Positions 51,730 to 61,270 of a DNA stretch of 64,000 nt are shown piece after piece. Position numbers and translations under genes: made by a program. The notes below the pieces were generated by a model. The model saw nothing but the letters and a program-made list of their open reading frames with translations, did no database searches and had not been told where the DNA came from. Origin of the DNA: Streptomyces geranii (lineage in GTDB: Bacteria; Actinomycetota; Actinomycetes; Streptomycetales; Streptomycetaceae). The stretch covers positions 1 to 64,000 of the forward strand of contig NZ_PJME01000051.1 in the NCBI RefSeq assembly GCF_002954775.1, written 5' to 3'. The number at the start of each line of letters is the position of its first letter. The stretch's first letter is position 1.

Positions 51730-51947
51730 CGCCGAGGTCTCTCTTCGAAGGCCTCACGCCACGTCACCGGTGAGGAACACACGAATTCAGGGTGCGGAAC
51801 GGGCCCTGCGGATGGGTGACTTGACGGACTCCACGCAGCCGTTGCCATCGCCGCCGCCCTCCGTGTGCGCCGGCGGGCCGGTGTCCTCCGCATCGGAGCT
51901 TGGGACGCCGACCCCAACCACCGCAGCCGAAGCTGGAGAAGATCCGC
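51730..51947. other. Right border of the accessory region
   Basis: No intact gene is seen. A minus-strand frame ending at 51663 reads TWREAFEERPRRHIVDVWDN, which looks protein-like and may be another remnant. Confidence 0.35.
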
Positions 51948-53315
51948 TCACCCGTGCAACCGCACCCCACAATGCGGCCAAGGCCCCGCCCCCCGCTGCA
52001 CATACAGCCTCTTCGCCCTGAACGTCTGCTCACTCGCCGTCGCGTCCTGCGGGCGCCCCGAACCGCCCAGGCTCTGCCATGTCTGCGTGTCGAACTGGTA
52101 CAGGCCCCCGTAAGTCCCGGACGGGTCAACCGCGTTCGGGCGGCCCCCGGACTCGCAGGCCGCCAGCGACCCCCAGTCCAGATGGTCCGCCCCCTGCACC
52201 GACGTCGGCATCGGCTTCGAACCCACCCTCACCAGCTGGGCCCTCGGCTCGCGCACCACCTCCGTACGCACCCGGCGTGGCTTCTGCTTCACCCCGTTGA
52301 CCGACCGCAGGGCGAAAGTGACCCTGCGCAGGCCCGGGCTGCCCGCCTGGTCGACCACCTCCGTGCCCTTGAAGAGCGAGGCGTCCTGGGTGCGGCGGAC
52401 GTCGAAGGGGATCTGTTCCTCCCGTACCTCCTTCGAGCCCGTCACCCGCAGTACCGTCACCGTCTGGCCGTCGCGCGGGAAGCTCGCGGAGGCCACCGAG
52501 ATCGTGTCCTCCCCTCGGAGGGTGATCCCGGCCTCCTCCACCGCCTCGCCGACCGTCGCCGCGTTCGTGCGGATCGTGCGGGCCCGGCCGTCCGCCATGA
52601 TCGTGACCGTGCGCTCGGTGCGGACGTCGATCGTGAGGCCCTGGCGGCCGATCTTCTGGGAGCGCGCGAGCGACAGGTACGCGCCCTCCGCGCGCACCCC
52701 GAACTCCCGCAGCGCCCCCTCCACCGTCTGCGCCGTCGTCCACAGTTCGCGCCGTTCACCGTCCAGAGTGATCCGTACGGGTCGCCCGTAGTGGACGTGG
52801 ACCTCGTCGCCGCTGGCCAGCGCGGTGCCCGGCGCGGGCGCGACGACGTCGTGGGCGCCCACCGGCACCCCCTCGTCGGCCAGCAGTTCGGTCACGTCGT
52901 CGGCGAAGGTGTGCAGGGTGCGCGGCTTGCCGTCGACGTTCAGTTCGATCGCCTTGTCCTTGGCGACGAAGGCCGTCGTACCGCCCGCCAGGAACGCCAC
53001 CACGAGCGCCTGCGGGAGCAGCCTGCGGATGGCGTCCGGCCGTTCGGAACCCTTGCGGCGCTTGGTCGAGCGGCGGTCCCGGGCCCTCCCCGCGACCGGC
53101 TGCGGCTGGGGCAGCTGCTGCCGGGGCAGCGCCGGCGGCGGCTCCGGGGGCGCCGGGGGCTCGTAGGCGGGCCGGTACGTGTCCTCGTACGGCGGCGGCC
53201 CCGGCATCACCGTCCCGTACGCCACCGTCTCGGCGGTGTGCGGGTCGTACCCCCCGTACGGCGGCTGCGTTCCGCTGACGGTGCTGTACGTCTCGTACGG
53301 CGGCGAACTGCTCAC
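51948..53315 (-). CDS. rpfB: Resuscitation-promoting factor B (DUF348/G5/Rpf lytic transglycosylase-like)
   Basis: RpfB is a cell-surface muralytic enzyme that aids spore germination. The protein has 455 residues from GTG 53315 (GGAGCG 8 nt upstream). A cytoplasmic Pro/Tyr head precedes a membrane helix (about 100-120, LVVAFLAGGTTAFVA). Three DUF348 repeats follow (KAIELNVDGKPRTLHTFADD, VRITLDGERRELWTTAQTV, VTIMADGRARTIRTNAATV), then a G5 domain (EEQIPFDVRRTQDASLFKGTE). The catalytic Rpf domain has Glu in LAACESGGRPNAVD and GGLYQFDTQTWQS. The domain order is that of S. coelicolor RpfB. Confidence 0.95.
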   Translation of the reverse strand: MSSSPPYETYSTVSGTQPPYGGYDPHTAETVAYGTVMPGPPPYEDTYRPAYEPPAPPEPPPALPRQQLPQPQPVAGRARDRRSTKRRKGSERPDAIRRLLPQALVVAFLAGGTTAFVAKDKAIELNVDGKPRTLHTFADDVTELLADEGVPVGAHDVVAPAPGTALASGDEVHVHYGRPVRITLDGERRELWTTAQTVEGALREFGVRAEGAYLSLARSQKIGRQGLTIDVRTERTVTIMADGRARTIRTNAATVGEAVEEAGITLRGEDTISVASASFPRDGQTVTVLRVTGSKEVREEQIPFDVRRTQDASLFKGTEVVDQAGSPGLRRVTFALRSVNGVKQKPRRVRTEVVREPRAQLVRVGSKPMPTSVQGADHLDWGSLAACESGGRPNAVDPSGTYGGLYQFDTQTWQSLGGSGRPQDATASEQTFRAKRLYVQRGAGPWPHCGVRLHG

Positions 53316-53419
53316 GACGACACGCTCCAGGTTCCGGCGACGGGGACCAGAACCTAGCGGAGCGGCCGTCACTCTCCAAAGCGACGCGGCTACCGAGCGT
53401 CAACGCACGTGCGTGCGCG

Positions 53420-54289
53420 TCAGTAATCGAAGGCGCGTGCGGTGTTCGTCGCGATGGCCGACGCCAGCGTGTCCTCGTCGATGCCGCGTACGGCGGCCAT
53501 CGCCCGCAGGGTGATCGGGATGAGGTAGGGGGCGTTCGGGCGGCCACGGTACGGCGCGGGGGTCAGGAAGGGGGCGTCCGTCTCCACCAGGACCAGTTCC
53601 AGCGGGGCCACGGCCAGCGCGTCGCGCAGGGGCTGGGCGTTCTTGAAGGTCATGTTCCCGGCGAAGGACATGAAGTAGCCGTTCGCTGCGCAGATCTCGG
53701 CCATCTCCGCGTCGCCGGAGTAGCAGTGGAAGACGGTCCGCTCGGGGGCGCCCTCTTCCTTCAACACCCGAAGGACGTCGGCGTGGGCGTCCCGGTCGTG
53801 GATGACCAGCGCCTTGCCGTGCCGTTTGGCGATCTCGATGTGGGCCCGGAAGGACCGCTCCTGGGCCGCCTTGCCCTCCGGCCCGGTACGGAAGTAGTCC
53901 AGCCCCGTCTCCCCCACGCCCTTGACCTGCGGGAGTCCGGCCAGCCGGTCGATCTCGGCCAGCGCCTCGTCCAGGGCCGCGTCCCCGCCGGGAACCCGCG
54001 CGCCCTGCCGGGACCAGCCGTCCGGGTCGCCGTGGACGATCCGGGGGGCCTCGTTCGGATGCAGGGCCACGGTCGCGTGGACACTCTCGTACGTGGCCGC
54101 CGTCTCCGCCGCCCACCGCGAGCCCTTGATGTCGCAGCCGACCTGGACGACCGTCCCCACCCCGACCGACGCGGCCTTGGCAAGCCCCTCCGCGACACTC
54201 CCGGCCTGCATGTCGAGGTGCGTGTGCGAATCGGCCACCGCCACGCGGAGGGGTTCGGGCAGTGGCGGCGCTTCGGACTTGGCAGGCAT
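53420..54289 (-). CDS. tatD: TatD-family metal-dependent DNase
   Basis: The protein has 289 residues. Metal-site motifs are DSHTHLDM, the GETGLDYFRT Glu, IHDRDAHADVLRVL and ETDAPFLTPAPYRG. TatD proteins are 3'-5' exonucleases acting in DNA repair or degradation. It lies upstream of rpfB on the same strand (104 nt), as in other actinobacteria. ATG 54289. Confidence 0.95.
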   Translation of the reverse strand: MPAKSEAPPLPEPLRVAVADSHTHLDMQAGSVAEGLAKAASVGVGTVVQVGCDIKGSRWAAETAATYESVHATVALHPNEAPRIVHGDPDGWSRQGARVPGGDAALDEALAEIDRLAGLPQVKGVGETGLDYFRTGPEGKAAQERSFRAHIEIAKRHGKALVIHDRDAHADVLRVLKEEGAPERTVFHCYSGDAEMAEICAANGYFMSFAGNMTFKNAQPLRDALAVAPLELVLVETDAPFLTPAPYRGRPNAPYLIPITLRAMAAVRGIDEDTLASAIATNTARAFDY

Positions 54290-54422
54290 GCCCCGATCCT
54301 ACGAAAGAGGCATGCCTGCAACTCCCTCAGGGGCGCGAGGCTGTGTCGATCTGCGGCTCCGCCGCGTGGGCGCGACCAGCCCCCACCGGGCCCGCAGCCG
54401 ACAACCCGCCCAACCAGCGGAG

Positions 54423-54821
54423 CTAACTCGCCTTGCGGTGGAACGGGTGCAGGAGATCCGAGAAGTGCCAGTGGTGATGCTCTTCCTGCGGCGCCCCGGA
54501 CTCACCGGCCCCGCCGGAGGCATCCGCCTGCTTCGGCACCGACCGCTGCGGACGCGCCGACTTCTGCACAGCCGACACCTGCCCCGCCCGCATGATGCGC
54601 ACCACGTGGTTGTCGCAGTTCTGGCAGGTGGGCCGGGTCAGCGGCGACGGCACGACCCGGCCGTCCGCCACGTACATCACCATCTCGGCGCCATCGCCGT
54701 CGATGTGGTGCTCGATCTCGTACGACTGTTCCCAGCCGTGCCCGCAACGCATGCAGGCGAAGGAATACGACTCGTGAACGACGGCGGTGGCCGTGCTGCG
54801 GTGGCCGGTGATCTCGCTCAT
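54423..54821 (-). CDS. Zinc-ribbon-like protein of unknown function
   Basis: The protein has 132 residues. Cys pairs CMRCGH (about 23-28) and CQNCDNH (about 66-72) would bind one zinc. The C-terminus is Gly/Glu/His-rich, ending HHHWHFSDLLHPFHRK, and may bind metal as well. No membrane segment is seen. ATG 54821 begins MSEITGHRST. Role unknown. Confidence 0.82.
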   Translation of the reverse strand: MSEITGHRSTATAVVHESYSFACMRCGHGWEQSYEIEHHIDGDGAEMVMYVADGRVVPSPLTRPTCQNCDNHVVRIMRAGQVSAVQKSARPQRSVPKQADASGGAGESGAPQEEHHHWHFSDLLHPFHRKAS

Positions 54822-55038
54822 GCCAGCTCCTCTTGTCCGCTGGACACGGGACGGGTGCGTCCCTGTGAACCAGTGGACGCCTCTACCGGCGTGAAGGCAT
54901 CAGACCTGTCGACTGTTGAAGGCGTTTTGGGCATTCCTTGTGGGAACAGCCCTGGTCCGAGGTCTGGGCTTTGCCTTTCGACTTACTCTTTTGCCCGGTT
55001 ATGGCACCCGCGGATGCGTATCGCTCTTCACGGCGTTC

Positions 55039-55893
55039 TTATCCGCCACGAACGGCGTTCTTGTCCGCCACGACCGCGTCGAACACCTCCCGCTTGGGCA
55101 GCCCCGCATCGGCGGCAACCGCCGCGATGGCCTCCTTGCGCCGCTCCCCCGCCTCCTCCCGCACCCGCACCCGCCGCACCAGTTCCGCCGCGTCGATCTC
55201 CCCCGAGGCCCGCTCCGGGGCGCCCTCGACGACGACGGTGATCTCGCCCCGTACGCCCTCCGCCGCCCACTCCGCCAGCTCGGCCAGCGGGCCGCGCCTG
55301 ACCTCCTCGTACGTCTTCGTCAGTTCCCGGCAGACGGCCGCCCTCCGGTCGGTGCCGAAGGCCTCCGCCATCGCGGCGAGGGTGTCGTCGAGGCGGTGCG
55401 GGGCCTCGAAGTAGACGAGGGTGCGGCGTTCCTCCGCCACCTCCCGAAGGCGGGACAGCCGTTCGCCCGCCTTTCTCGGCAGGAAGCCCTCGAAGCAGAA
55501 GCGGTCCACCGGCAGCCCGGAGAGCGCCAGCGCCGTGAGGACGGCGGACGGGCCCGGTACGGCCGTCACCTTGATGTCCTTCTCCACGGCCGCCGCCACC
55601 AGCCGGTAGCCGGGGTCCGAGACCGACGGCATCCCGGCGTCCGTGACCAGCAGCACCCGCGAGCCGCCCAGCAGCGCCTCGACCAGTTCGGGCGTGCGCG
55701 CGGCCTCGTTGCCCTCGAAGTACGACACCACGCGGCCCTTGGGCTGCACCCCGAGCGCCTGGGTGAGCCGGCGCAGCCGCCGGGTGTCCTCGGCCGCGAT
55801 GACGTCGGCGCCGGACAGCTCCGCCGCGAGCCGGGGCGGCGCGTCCGTGATGTCGCCGATGGGAGTGCCCGCCAAAACCAGTGTTCCTGTCAC
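55039..55893 (-). CDS. rsmI: 16S rRNA 2'-O-ribose C1402 methyltransferase
   Basis: RsmI methylates the ribose of C1402 in the decoding centre. The protein has 284 residues. Family motifs are LAGTPIGDITDAPPR, EDTRRLRRL, the DAGMPSVSDPG SAM site and GPSAVLTALALSGLP. GTG 55893. It is divergent from pmt across 73 nt. Confidence 0.95.
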   Translation of the reverse strand: MTGTLVLAGTPIGDITDAPPRLAAELSGADVIAAEDTRRLRRLTQALGVQPKGRVVSYFEGNEAARTPELVEALLGGSRVLLVTDAGMPSVSDPGYRLVAAAVEKDIKVTAVPGPSAVLTALALSGLPVDRFCFEGFLPRKAGERLSRLREVAEERRTLVYFEAPHRLDDTLAAMAEAFGTDRRAAVCRELTKTYEEVRRGPLAELAEWAAEGVRGEITVVVEGAPERASGEIDAAELVRRVRVREEAGERRKEAIAAVAADAGLPKREVFDAVVADKNAVRGG

Positions 55894-55966
55894 GTTTCCA
55901 TCTTCCCAGGGCCTCCAAGGGGCCCTTCCACCGGACGCACACAGCGCTGTTCCCTACGATGGCGCG

Positions 55967-57709
55967 GTGACCAGTACCGCGCCCTCCACGGACACCCGGC
56001 AAAGCGCACCCTCGCCAGAGCAGCGGCCGTCGTGGCAACAGCGGCTGCGCCGCTACGGATACACGGCGAAGCCCAGAAGCGATGTCCGGGACCGGCTGGT
56101 GCCGCCGTACACCGAGCCGAACCCCCGTCTGTGGGCGACCCTCGGGCTGCCGCCGACCCTCGGCGAGCGGATCAACCGCTGGTCGGGCTGGGGCGGACCG
56201 CTGCTGGTGACGATCCTCGCGGGCTGGCTGCGCTTCTGGGACCTGGGCGATCCGAAGCGGGTGATGTTCGACGAGACCTACTACGCGAAGGACGCGTGGG
56301 GGCTCATCCACCGCGGCTTCGAGGTCAACTGGGACAAGGACGTCAACAACCTCATCCTGCAGAACAACGGGAACGTCCCGATCCCGTCCGATCCCGCCTA
56401 TGTCGTGCACCCGCCCGTCGGCAAGTACGTCATCGGGCTCGGCGAATGGATGTTCGGGTTCAATCCGTTCGGCTGGCGCTTCATGACGGCACTGCTGGGC
56501 ACGCTGTCCGTCCTGATCCTCTGCCGGATCGGCCGACGGCTCTTCCGCTCGACCTTCCTGGGCTGTCTGGCGGGCGCGCTGATGGCCGTGGACGGCCTGG
56601 CCTTCGTGATGAGCCGGACCTCGCTGCTCGACGGCGTGCTGCAGTTCTTCGTCCTCGCCGCCTTCGGCTGCCTGATCACCGACCGCGACAAGGCCCGCGA
56701 ACGGCTCGCGGCGGCGCTCCCGCCGGATGCCAACGGGGTCGTACGACCGGACGCGCACATCGCCGAGACGACCACCTTCGGCTTCCGCCCCTGGCGCTGG
56801 ACGGCGGGCCTGATGCTGGGCCTGGCCATCGGCACCAAGTGGAACGGCCTGTACATCCTGATCGGCTTCTGCGTGATGGCCGTGCTGTGGGACGCCGGTA
56901 CGCGCAAGGTCGCGGGCGCCCGCCACCCGTACATCGCGGTCGTCAAGCACGACCTGGGCTGGGCGTTCCTCGCGACGGTCCCGGTGGCGATCTTCACGTA
57001 CATCCTGTCCTGGACGGCCTGGATCCTCTCCCCCTCGAACGGCACCGGCGGCTACTACCGCAACTGGGCGGCCACCGAGGGCAAGGGCGGCGACTGGACC
57101 TGGCTCTTCCCGGACTGGCTGCGCAGCCTCTGGCACTACGAGCACGCGGTGTACGAGTTCCACGTGGGCCTGCACTCCCCGCACAACTACCAGTCCAACC
57201 CGTGGAGTTGGCTGGTCCTGGGCCGCCCGGTCTCGTTCTTCTACGAGTCCCCGGCCCCCGGCACGGACGGCTGCCCCACTAACGCGGGCGAGCAGTGCGC
57301 CCGCGAGGTCCTGGCCCTGGGCACCCCCCTGCTGTGGTGGGCGTCCTGCTTCGCGGTCCTGTACGTCCTCTACCGCTGGCTGCTGCGCCGCGACTGGCGC
57401 GCGGGAGCCATCGCCTGCGGCATCGCGGCGGGCTATCTCCCCTGGTTCATGTACCAGGAGCGCACGATCTTCTACTTCTACGCCATCGTCTTCCTGCCTT
57501 TCCTCTGTCTGGCCGTGGCGATGATGATCGGCGCGATCGTCGGCCCACCGGGGTCGAGTGAACGCCGCCGGGTCGCGGGCGCGGCGGGCGCGGGTGTGCT
57601 GGTGCTGCTGATCGCCTGGAACTTCATCTACTTCTGGCCGCTGTACACGGGGACGGCGATCCCCATCGACTCCTGGCGTTCACGTATGTGGCTGGATACC
57701 TGGGTGTAG
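55967..57709 (+). CDS. pmt: Protein O-mannosyltransferase
   Basis: Pmt transfers mannose from polyprenyl phosphate mannose to Ser/Thr of exported proteins. The protein has 580 residues with about ten membrane helices. The catalytic acidic pair is in the first external loop (MFDETYYAKDAWGL), and HPPVGKYVIGLGEW and a C-terminal membrane domain follow. Known as Pmt (SCO3154) in S. coelicolor, where it is needed for phage phiC31 sensitivity and normal antibiotic tolerance. GTG 55967. Confidence 0.95.
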   Translation: MTSTAPSTDTRQSAPSPEQRPSWQQRLRRYGYTAKPRSDVRDRLVPPYTEPNPRLWATLGLPPTLGERINRWSGWGGPLLVTILAGWLRFWDLGDPKRVMFDETYYAKDAWGLIHRGFEVNWDKDVNNLILQNNGNVPIPSDPAYVVHPPVGKYVIGLGEWMFGFNPFGWRFMTALLGTLSVLILCRIGRRLFRSTFLGCLAGALMAVDGLAFVMSRTSLLDGVLQFFVLAAFGCLITDRDKARERLAAALPPDANGVVRPDAHIAETTTFGFRPWRWTAGLMLGLAIGTKWNGLYILIGFCVMAVLWDAGTRKVAGARHPYIAVVKHDLGWAFLATVPVAIFTYILSWTAWILSPSNGTGGYYRNWAATEGKGGDWTWLFPDWLRSLWHYEHAVYEFHVGLHSPHNYQSNPWSWLVLGRPVSFFYESPAPGTDGCPTNAGEQCAREVLALGTPLLWWASCFAVLYVLYRWLLRRDWRAGAIACGIAAGYLPWFMYQERTIFYFYAIVFLPFLCLAVAMMIGAIVGPPGSSERRRVAGAAGAGVLVLLIAWNFIYFWPLYTGTAIPIDSWRSRMWLDTWV

Positions 57710-57797
57710 TCACTCTTCAGACAAGATGACGGCTCTCCTCCCACAGGAGCCCCTCAGGCCACTTACAGTGCTGTGGCCAACGGGGAGGGAAACACGC

Positions 57798-59426
57798 ATG
57801 CGCAAGGGAGCGAAGGCCGCCGTCATCGGGACCGTGTTCACGGTGATGGTCGGCGGGGCCGGGTACGGGGCGTTCAACGTCGTGTCCGCGCTCAGTGAGG
57901 ACGGCGGTACGAGTGTGAAGACCGGGCCGCCCTCGAAGGACGAGATCGCCGACGCGAGCAAGGAGTTCTTCGCGGCCTGGGAGAAGGGGCGGGCGCAGGA
58001 CGCCGCCGATCTCACCAACAACGCGATACCCGCGAAGAACCTGCTCACCGGGTACAGCGCGGAGGCGCACATCACCGGGGTGAAGATCACCCCCGGGACC
58101 GCCACCGGCGCGACCGTGCCCTTCTCGGTGAAGGCCACGGTGTCGTTCCAGGGGAAGACGAAGCCGCTCGCGTACAGCAGCAAGCTGACCATCGTGCGGG
58201 GTACGACGACCGGGAAGGCGCTGGTCGACTGGCAGCCGTCGGTCATCCATCCCGGGCTCAAGGTCTCCGGGGACAAGCTGGTCACCGGCGAGGCGGGGAG
58301 CCCGCCGATCGAGGCCGTGGACCGGGACGGCAAGGTCCTGACGAAGGAGAAGTACCCGTCCCTGGGGCCGATCCTGGACACTCTGCGGGCGCGCTACGGC
58401 GACCAGGCGGGCGGCAAGCCGGGCATCGAGCTGATGATCCGGCACGCGGACACCGAGACCGCCGACACCTCGCTCGTGACCCTCGCCGAGGGCACCCCGG
58501 GCAAGCTGGAGACGACGCTCAGCGCGAGCGCGCAGGCCGCCGCCGAGAAGGCGGTGCTCAAGTTCTCCGAGTCGTCCGTGGTCGCCGTACAGCCGAGCAC
58601 GGGTGAGGTGCTGGCGGTCGCCAACCACCGTACGGACCAGTTCAACGCGGCCTTCGAGGGCACGCTCGCGCCGGGCTCCACGCTGAAGATCCTCACGGCG
58701 GCGATGCTCATCGACAACGGCGTGGCGACGATGAACAGCCCGGCGCCCTGCACACCGACCGCGATCTGGCAGAGCCAGACCTTCGCCAACCTCAAGGGCA
58801 TGGAACCGAACGAGAACGCCACGCTCGCCAACGACTTCCTCCGCTCCTGCAACACCGGTTTCATCAAGCTGATCGACGGCACCGACGCGAACCGCCTCAC
58901 GGACGAGTCCCTGACGACCGAGGCGCAGGAACGGTTCGGGCTCGGCCGGGACAACTGGAAGACCGGGATCGCCTCCTTCGACGGCAGCATCCCGGCCTCC
59001 CCAGGCCCGGACCGCGCGGCCAACGCGATCGGGCAGGGCCAGGTCCAGATGAGCCCGCTGAACATGGCGTCGGTGACGGCGACGGCGATCACGGGCGAGT
59101 TCCGGCAGCCGTACCTCGTATCGCCGGACCTTGACGACCGTGAGCTGGCGACGGCGAAGGGCATTCCGGCGAGTACGTCCGCGCAGCTCAAGGAGATGAT
59201 GCGGATGACGGCGACCCAGGGCACCGCGGCGCAGGCCATGGCCGGGCTGAGCGGGGACATCGGCGCGAAGACGGGGTCCGCGGAGGTCGACGGACAGGCC
59301 AAGTCCAACAGCTGGTTCACCGGGTTCCGGGGTGACATCGCGGCGGCGGCCATGACCCAGGAGGGCGGCCACGGCGGCGACGCGGCCGGTCCGATTGTCG
59401 CAGCCGTGCTACGGACCGGCGGCTGA
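57798..59426 (+). CDS. Class-B-like penicillin-binding protein (copy 1)
   Basis: The protein has 542 residues. One N-terminal membrane helix (about 8-30) is followed by an NTF2-like MecA_N domain (about 45-165: FFAAWEKGRAQDAADLT, HITGVKITPG). The transpeptidase domain has the catalytic SxxK in APGSTLKILTAA, SxN in LRSCNTGF and KTG in GAKTGSAEVDG. The MecA_N domain is shared with low-affinity PBPs. ATG 57798 has GGGAGGGA upstream. It follows pmt by 88 nt and precedes a paralogue. Confidence 0.93.
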   Translation: MRKGAKAAVIGTVFTVMVGGAGYGAFNVVSALSEDGGTSVKTGPPSKDEIADASKEFFAAWEKGRAQDAADLTNNAIPAKNLLTGYSAEAHITGVKITPGTATGATVPFSVKATVSFQGKTKPLAYSSKLTIVRGTTTGKALVDWQPSVIHPGLKVSGDKLVTGEAGSPPIEAVDRDGKVLTKEKYPSLGPILDTLRARYGDQAGGKPGIELMIRHADTETADTSLVTLAEGTPGKLETTLSASAQAAAEKAVLKFSESSVVAVQPSTGEVLAVANHRTDQFNAAFEGTLAPGSTLKILTAAMLIDNGVATMNSPAPCTPTAIWQSQTFANLKGMEPNENATLANDFLRSCNTGFIKLIDGTDANRLTDESLTTEAQERFGLGRDNWKTGIASFDGSIPASPGPDRAANAIGQGQVQMSPLNMASVTATAITGEFRQPYLVSPDLDDRELATAKGIPASTSAQLKEMMRMTATQGTAAQAMAGLSGDIGAKTGSAEVDGQAKSNSWFTGFRGDIAAAAMTQEGGHGGDAAGPIVAAVLRTGG

Positions 59427-59524
59427 ACTCACCGTCACAGCGCGGGACTCTAGGGTGGTCGTTGTCGTTGAGGTGCAGTGAGGGCAACGGGGACCCTGGG
59501 GATTACCGCGGAGGATCGGGAGCT

Positions 59525-61246
59525 GTGGGCAAGAGGGGCAAGAAGAAGCACGCCGCCGAGCGACAGAGCGCGCGGAGTGGAGAGAGCGCACAGAGCGCGC
59601 GGAGGACCAGGCCCGCAGTCATCGGCGGGATGATCGCCGTGGTCGTCGGCGGCGCCGGTCTCGCCGGGTACGCGCTGTACGGCGGCGGGGCGGCGGCCGA
59701 GGACGGCTCCGCGACGACCCTGGCCGACCAGAAGCCGAAGGTGCCGACGGGCCCGGTGTCGGCGGCCCAGGTGAAGGCGGTCTCCACGCAGTTCCTGACG
59801 GCGTGGCGGACGGGCAAGGCAGCCCAGGCGGCAGCTGCCACGAACGACACCACCAAGGCGGCGACGACCCTCCTCACCGGCTACACCAAGGACGCCCACA
59901 TCACCGGCGTGACGATCACCCCGGGCACGGCGACGGGCGCCAAGGTGCCCTTCACGGTCAAGGGCACGGTGACGTACGGCGGTACGAGCAAGCCGCTGAC
60001 GTACGAGAGCGCGCTGACCGTGGTCCGCCGTACGTCGGACGGGAAACCGCTGGTCGACTGGCACGCGTCGGTGATCCACCCGGACCTGGCGGACGGCGAC
60101 AAGCTGCTGACCGGGGAGGCGGGCGTCCCGCCGATCAAGGCGGTGGACCGCGACGGCGGCGAACTGACCCTCAAGAAGTACCCGTCGCTGGGCACGATCC
60201 TGGACAGCCTGAGGGAGAAGTACGGCGAGAAGGCCGGCGGCAAGGCGGGCATCGAGCTGCAGGTGGTGCGCGGTACGGCGTCCAAGGCGGCGAAGTCGGC
60301 GGACAAGACGCTGCTGGAGCTGAGCAAGGGCACGCCGGGGGTGGTGAAGACGACGCTGAGTCCGTCGCTGCAGGCGGCGGCGGAGGCGGAGGTGCTGAAG
60401 AAGGCGAAGTCGTCCGTGGTCCTCATCCGCCCGTCGACGGGCGAGGTACTGGCGGTGGCGAACCAGTCCCACGGCTTCAACACGGCGTTCCAGGGGTCGT
60501 TGGCGCCCGGTTCGACGCTGAAGGTGATCACGTCGTCGCTGCTGATCGAGAAGGGCCTGGCGTCGGCGGACAAGGCGCACCCGTGCCCGAAGTACTCGAC
60601 GTACGGCGGCTGGAAGTTCCAGAACGACGACGAGTTCGAGATCAAGGGCGGCACCTTCAAGGCGAGCTTCGCGCGCTCCTGCAACACGGCCTTCATCAGC
60701 CAGGCGAAGGAACTCGACAACGACAGCCTGACCAAGCAGGCGCAGCAGGTGTTCGGCCTCGGCATGGACAACTGGGCGGTCGGCGTCTCGACCTTCGACG
60801 GGTCGGTGCCGGTGCAGTCGCAGGCGCAGATGGCGGCGTCCCTGATCGGGCAGGGCGGGGTCCGGATGAACCCGCTGAACATGGCGTCCGTGGCGGCGAC
60901 GGTGGAGTCCGGGGTGTTCCGGCAGCCGTACCTGGTCTCACCGGAGGTGGACGGCCGCACGCTGGCGACCGCCTCCCGGACGATGTCGTCGGCGACGCTG
61001 TCGCAGCTGCGGGAGCTGATGCAGTACACGGCGGCGTACGGGACCGCGGCGGAGGCGATGGCCGGCCTGGGCCCGGATTACGGGGCGAAGACGGGCTCCG
61101 CGGAGGTGGACGGCCAGGAGAAGCCGAACGGGTGGTTCACGGCGTACCGGGGGGACCTGGCGGGCGCGGGTGTGGTGGTCCAGGGCGGCCACGGGGGGAG
61201 CACGGCGGGGCCGATCGTGGCGGCGCTGTTGAAGGCCGGGGGGTAG
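59525..61246 (+). CDS. Class-B-like penicillin-binding protein (copy 2)
   Basis: The protein has 573 residues with the same architecture as the preceding gene. A basic cytoplasmic start (MGKRGKKKHAAERQ) precedes the membrane helix at about 32-54. The MecA_N-like domain carries HITGVTITPGTATGAKVPF, nearly the same text as copy 1. SxxK is in APGSTLKVITSS, SxN in ARSCNTAF and KTG in GAKTGSAEVDG. GTG 59525 has GGAGG about 10 nt upstream. A tandem duplication is evident. Confidence 0.93.
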   Translation: MGKRGKKKHAAERQSARSGESAQSARRTRPAVIGGMIAVVVGGAGLAGYALYGGGAAAEDGSATTLADQKPKVPTGPVSAAQVKAVSTQFLTAWRTGKAAQAAAATNDTTKAATTLLTGYTKDAHITGVTITPGTATGAKVPFTVKGTVTYGGTSKPLTYESALTVVRRTSDGKPLVDWHASVIHPDLADGDKLLTGEAGVPPIKAVDRDGGELTLKKYPSLGTILDSLREKYGEKAGGKAGIELQVVRGTASKAAKSADKTLLELSKGTPGVVKTTLSPSLQAAAEAEVLKKAKSSVVLIRPSTGEVLAVANQSHGFNTAFQGSLAPGSTLKVITSSLLIEKGLASADKAHPCPKYSTYGGWKFQNDDEFEIKGGTFKASFARSCNTAFISQAKELDNDSLTKQAQQVFGLGMDNWAVGVSTFDGSVPVQSQAQMAASLIGQGGVRMNPLNMASVAATVESGVFRQPYLVSPEVDGRTLATASRTMSSATLSQLRELMQYTAAYGTAAEAMAGLGPDYGAKTGSAEVDGQEKPNGWFTAYRGDLAGAGVVVQGGHGGSTAGPIVAALLKAGG

Positions 61247-61270
61247 TTCTCAACACGTGGGCGGCGGCGG

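Noticed and set aside
46170..51947. Prophage or integrative element
   Set aside because: No integrase, excisionase, repeat-bounded ends or tRNA target could be seen, so the segment is described only as an accessory region.
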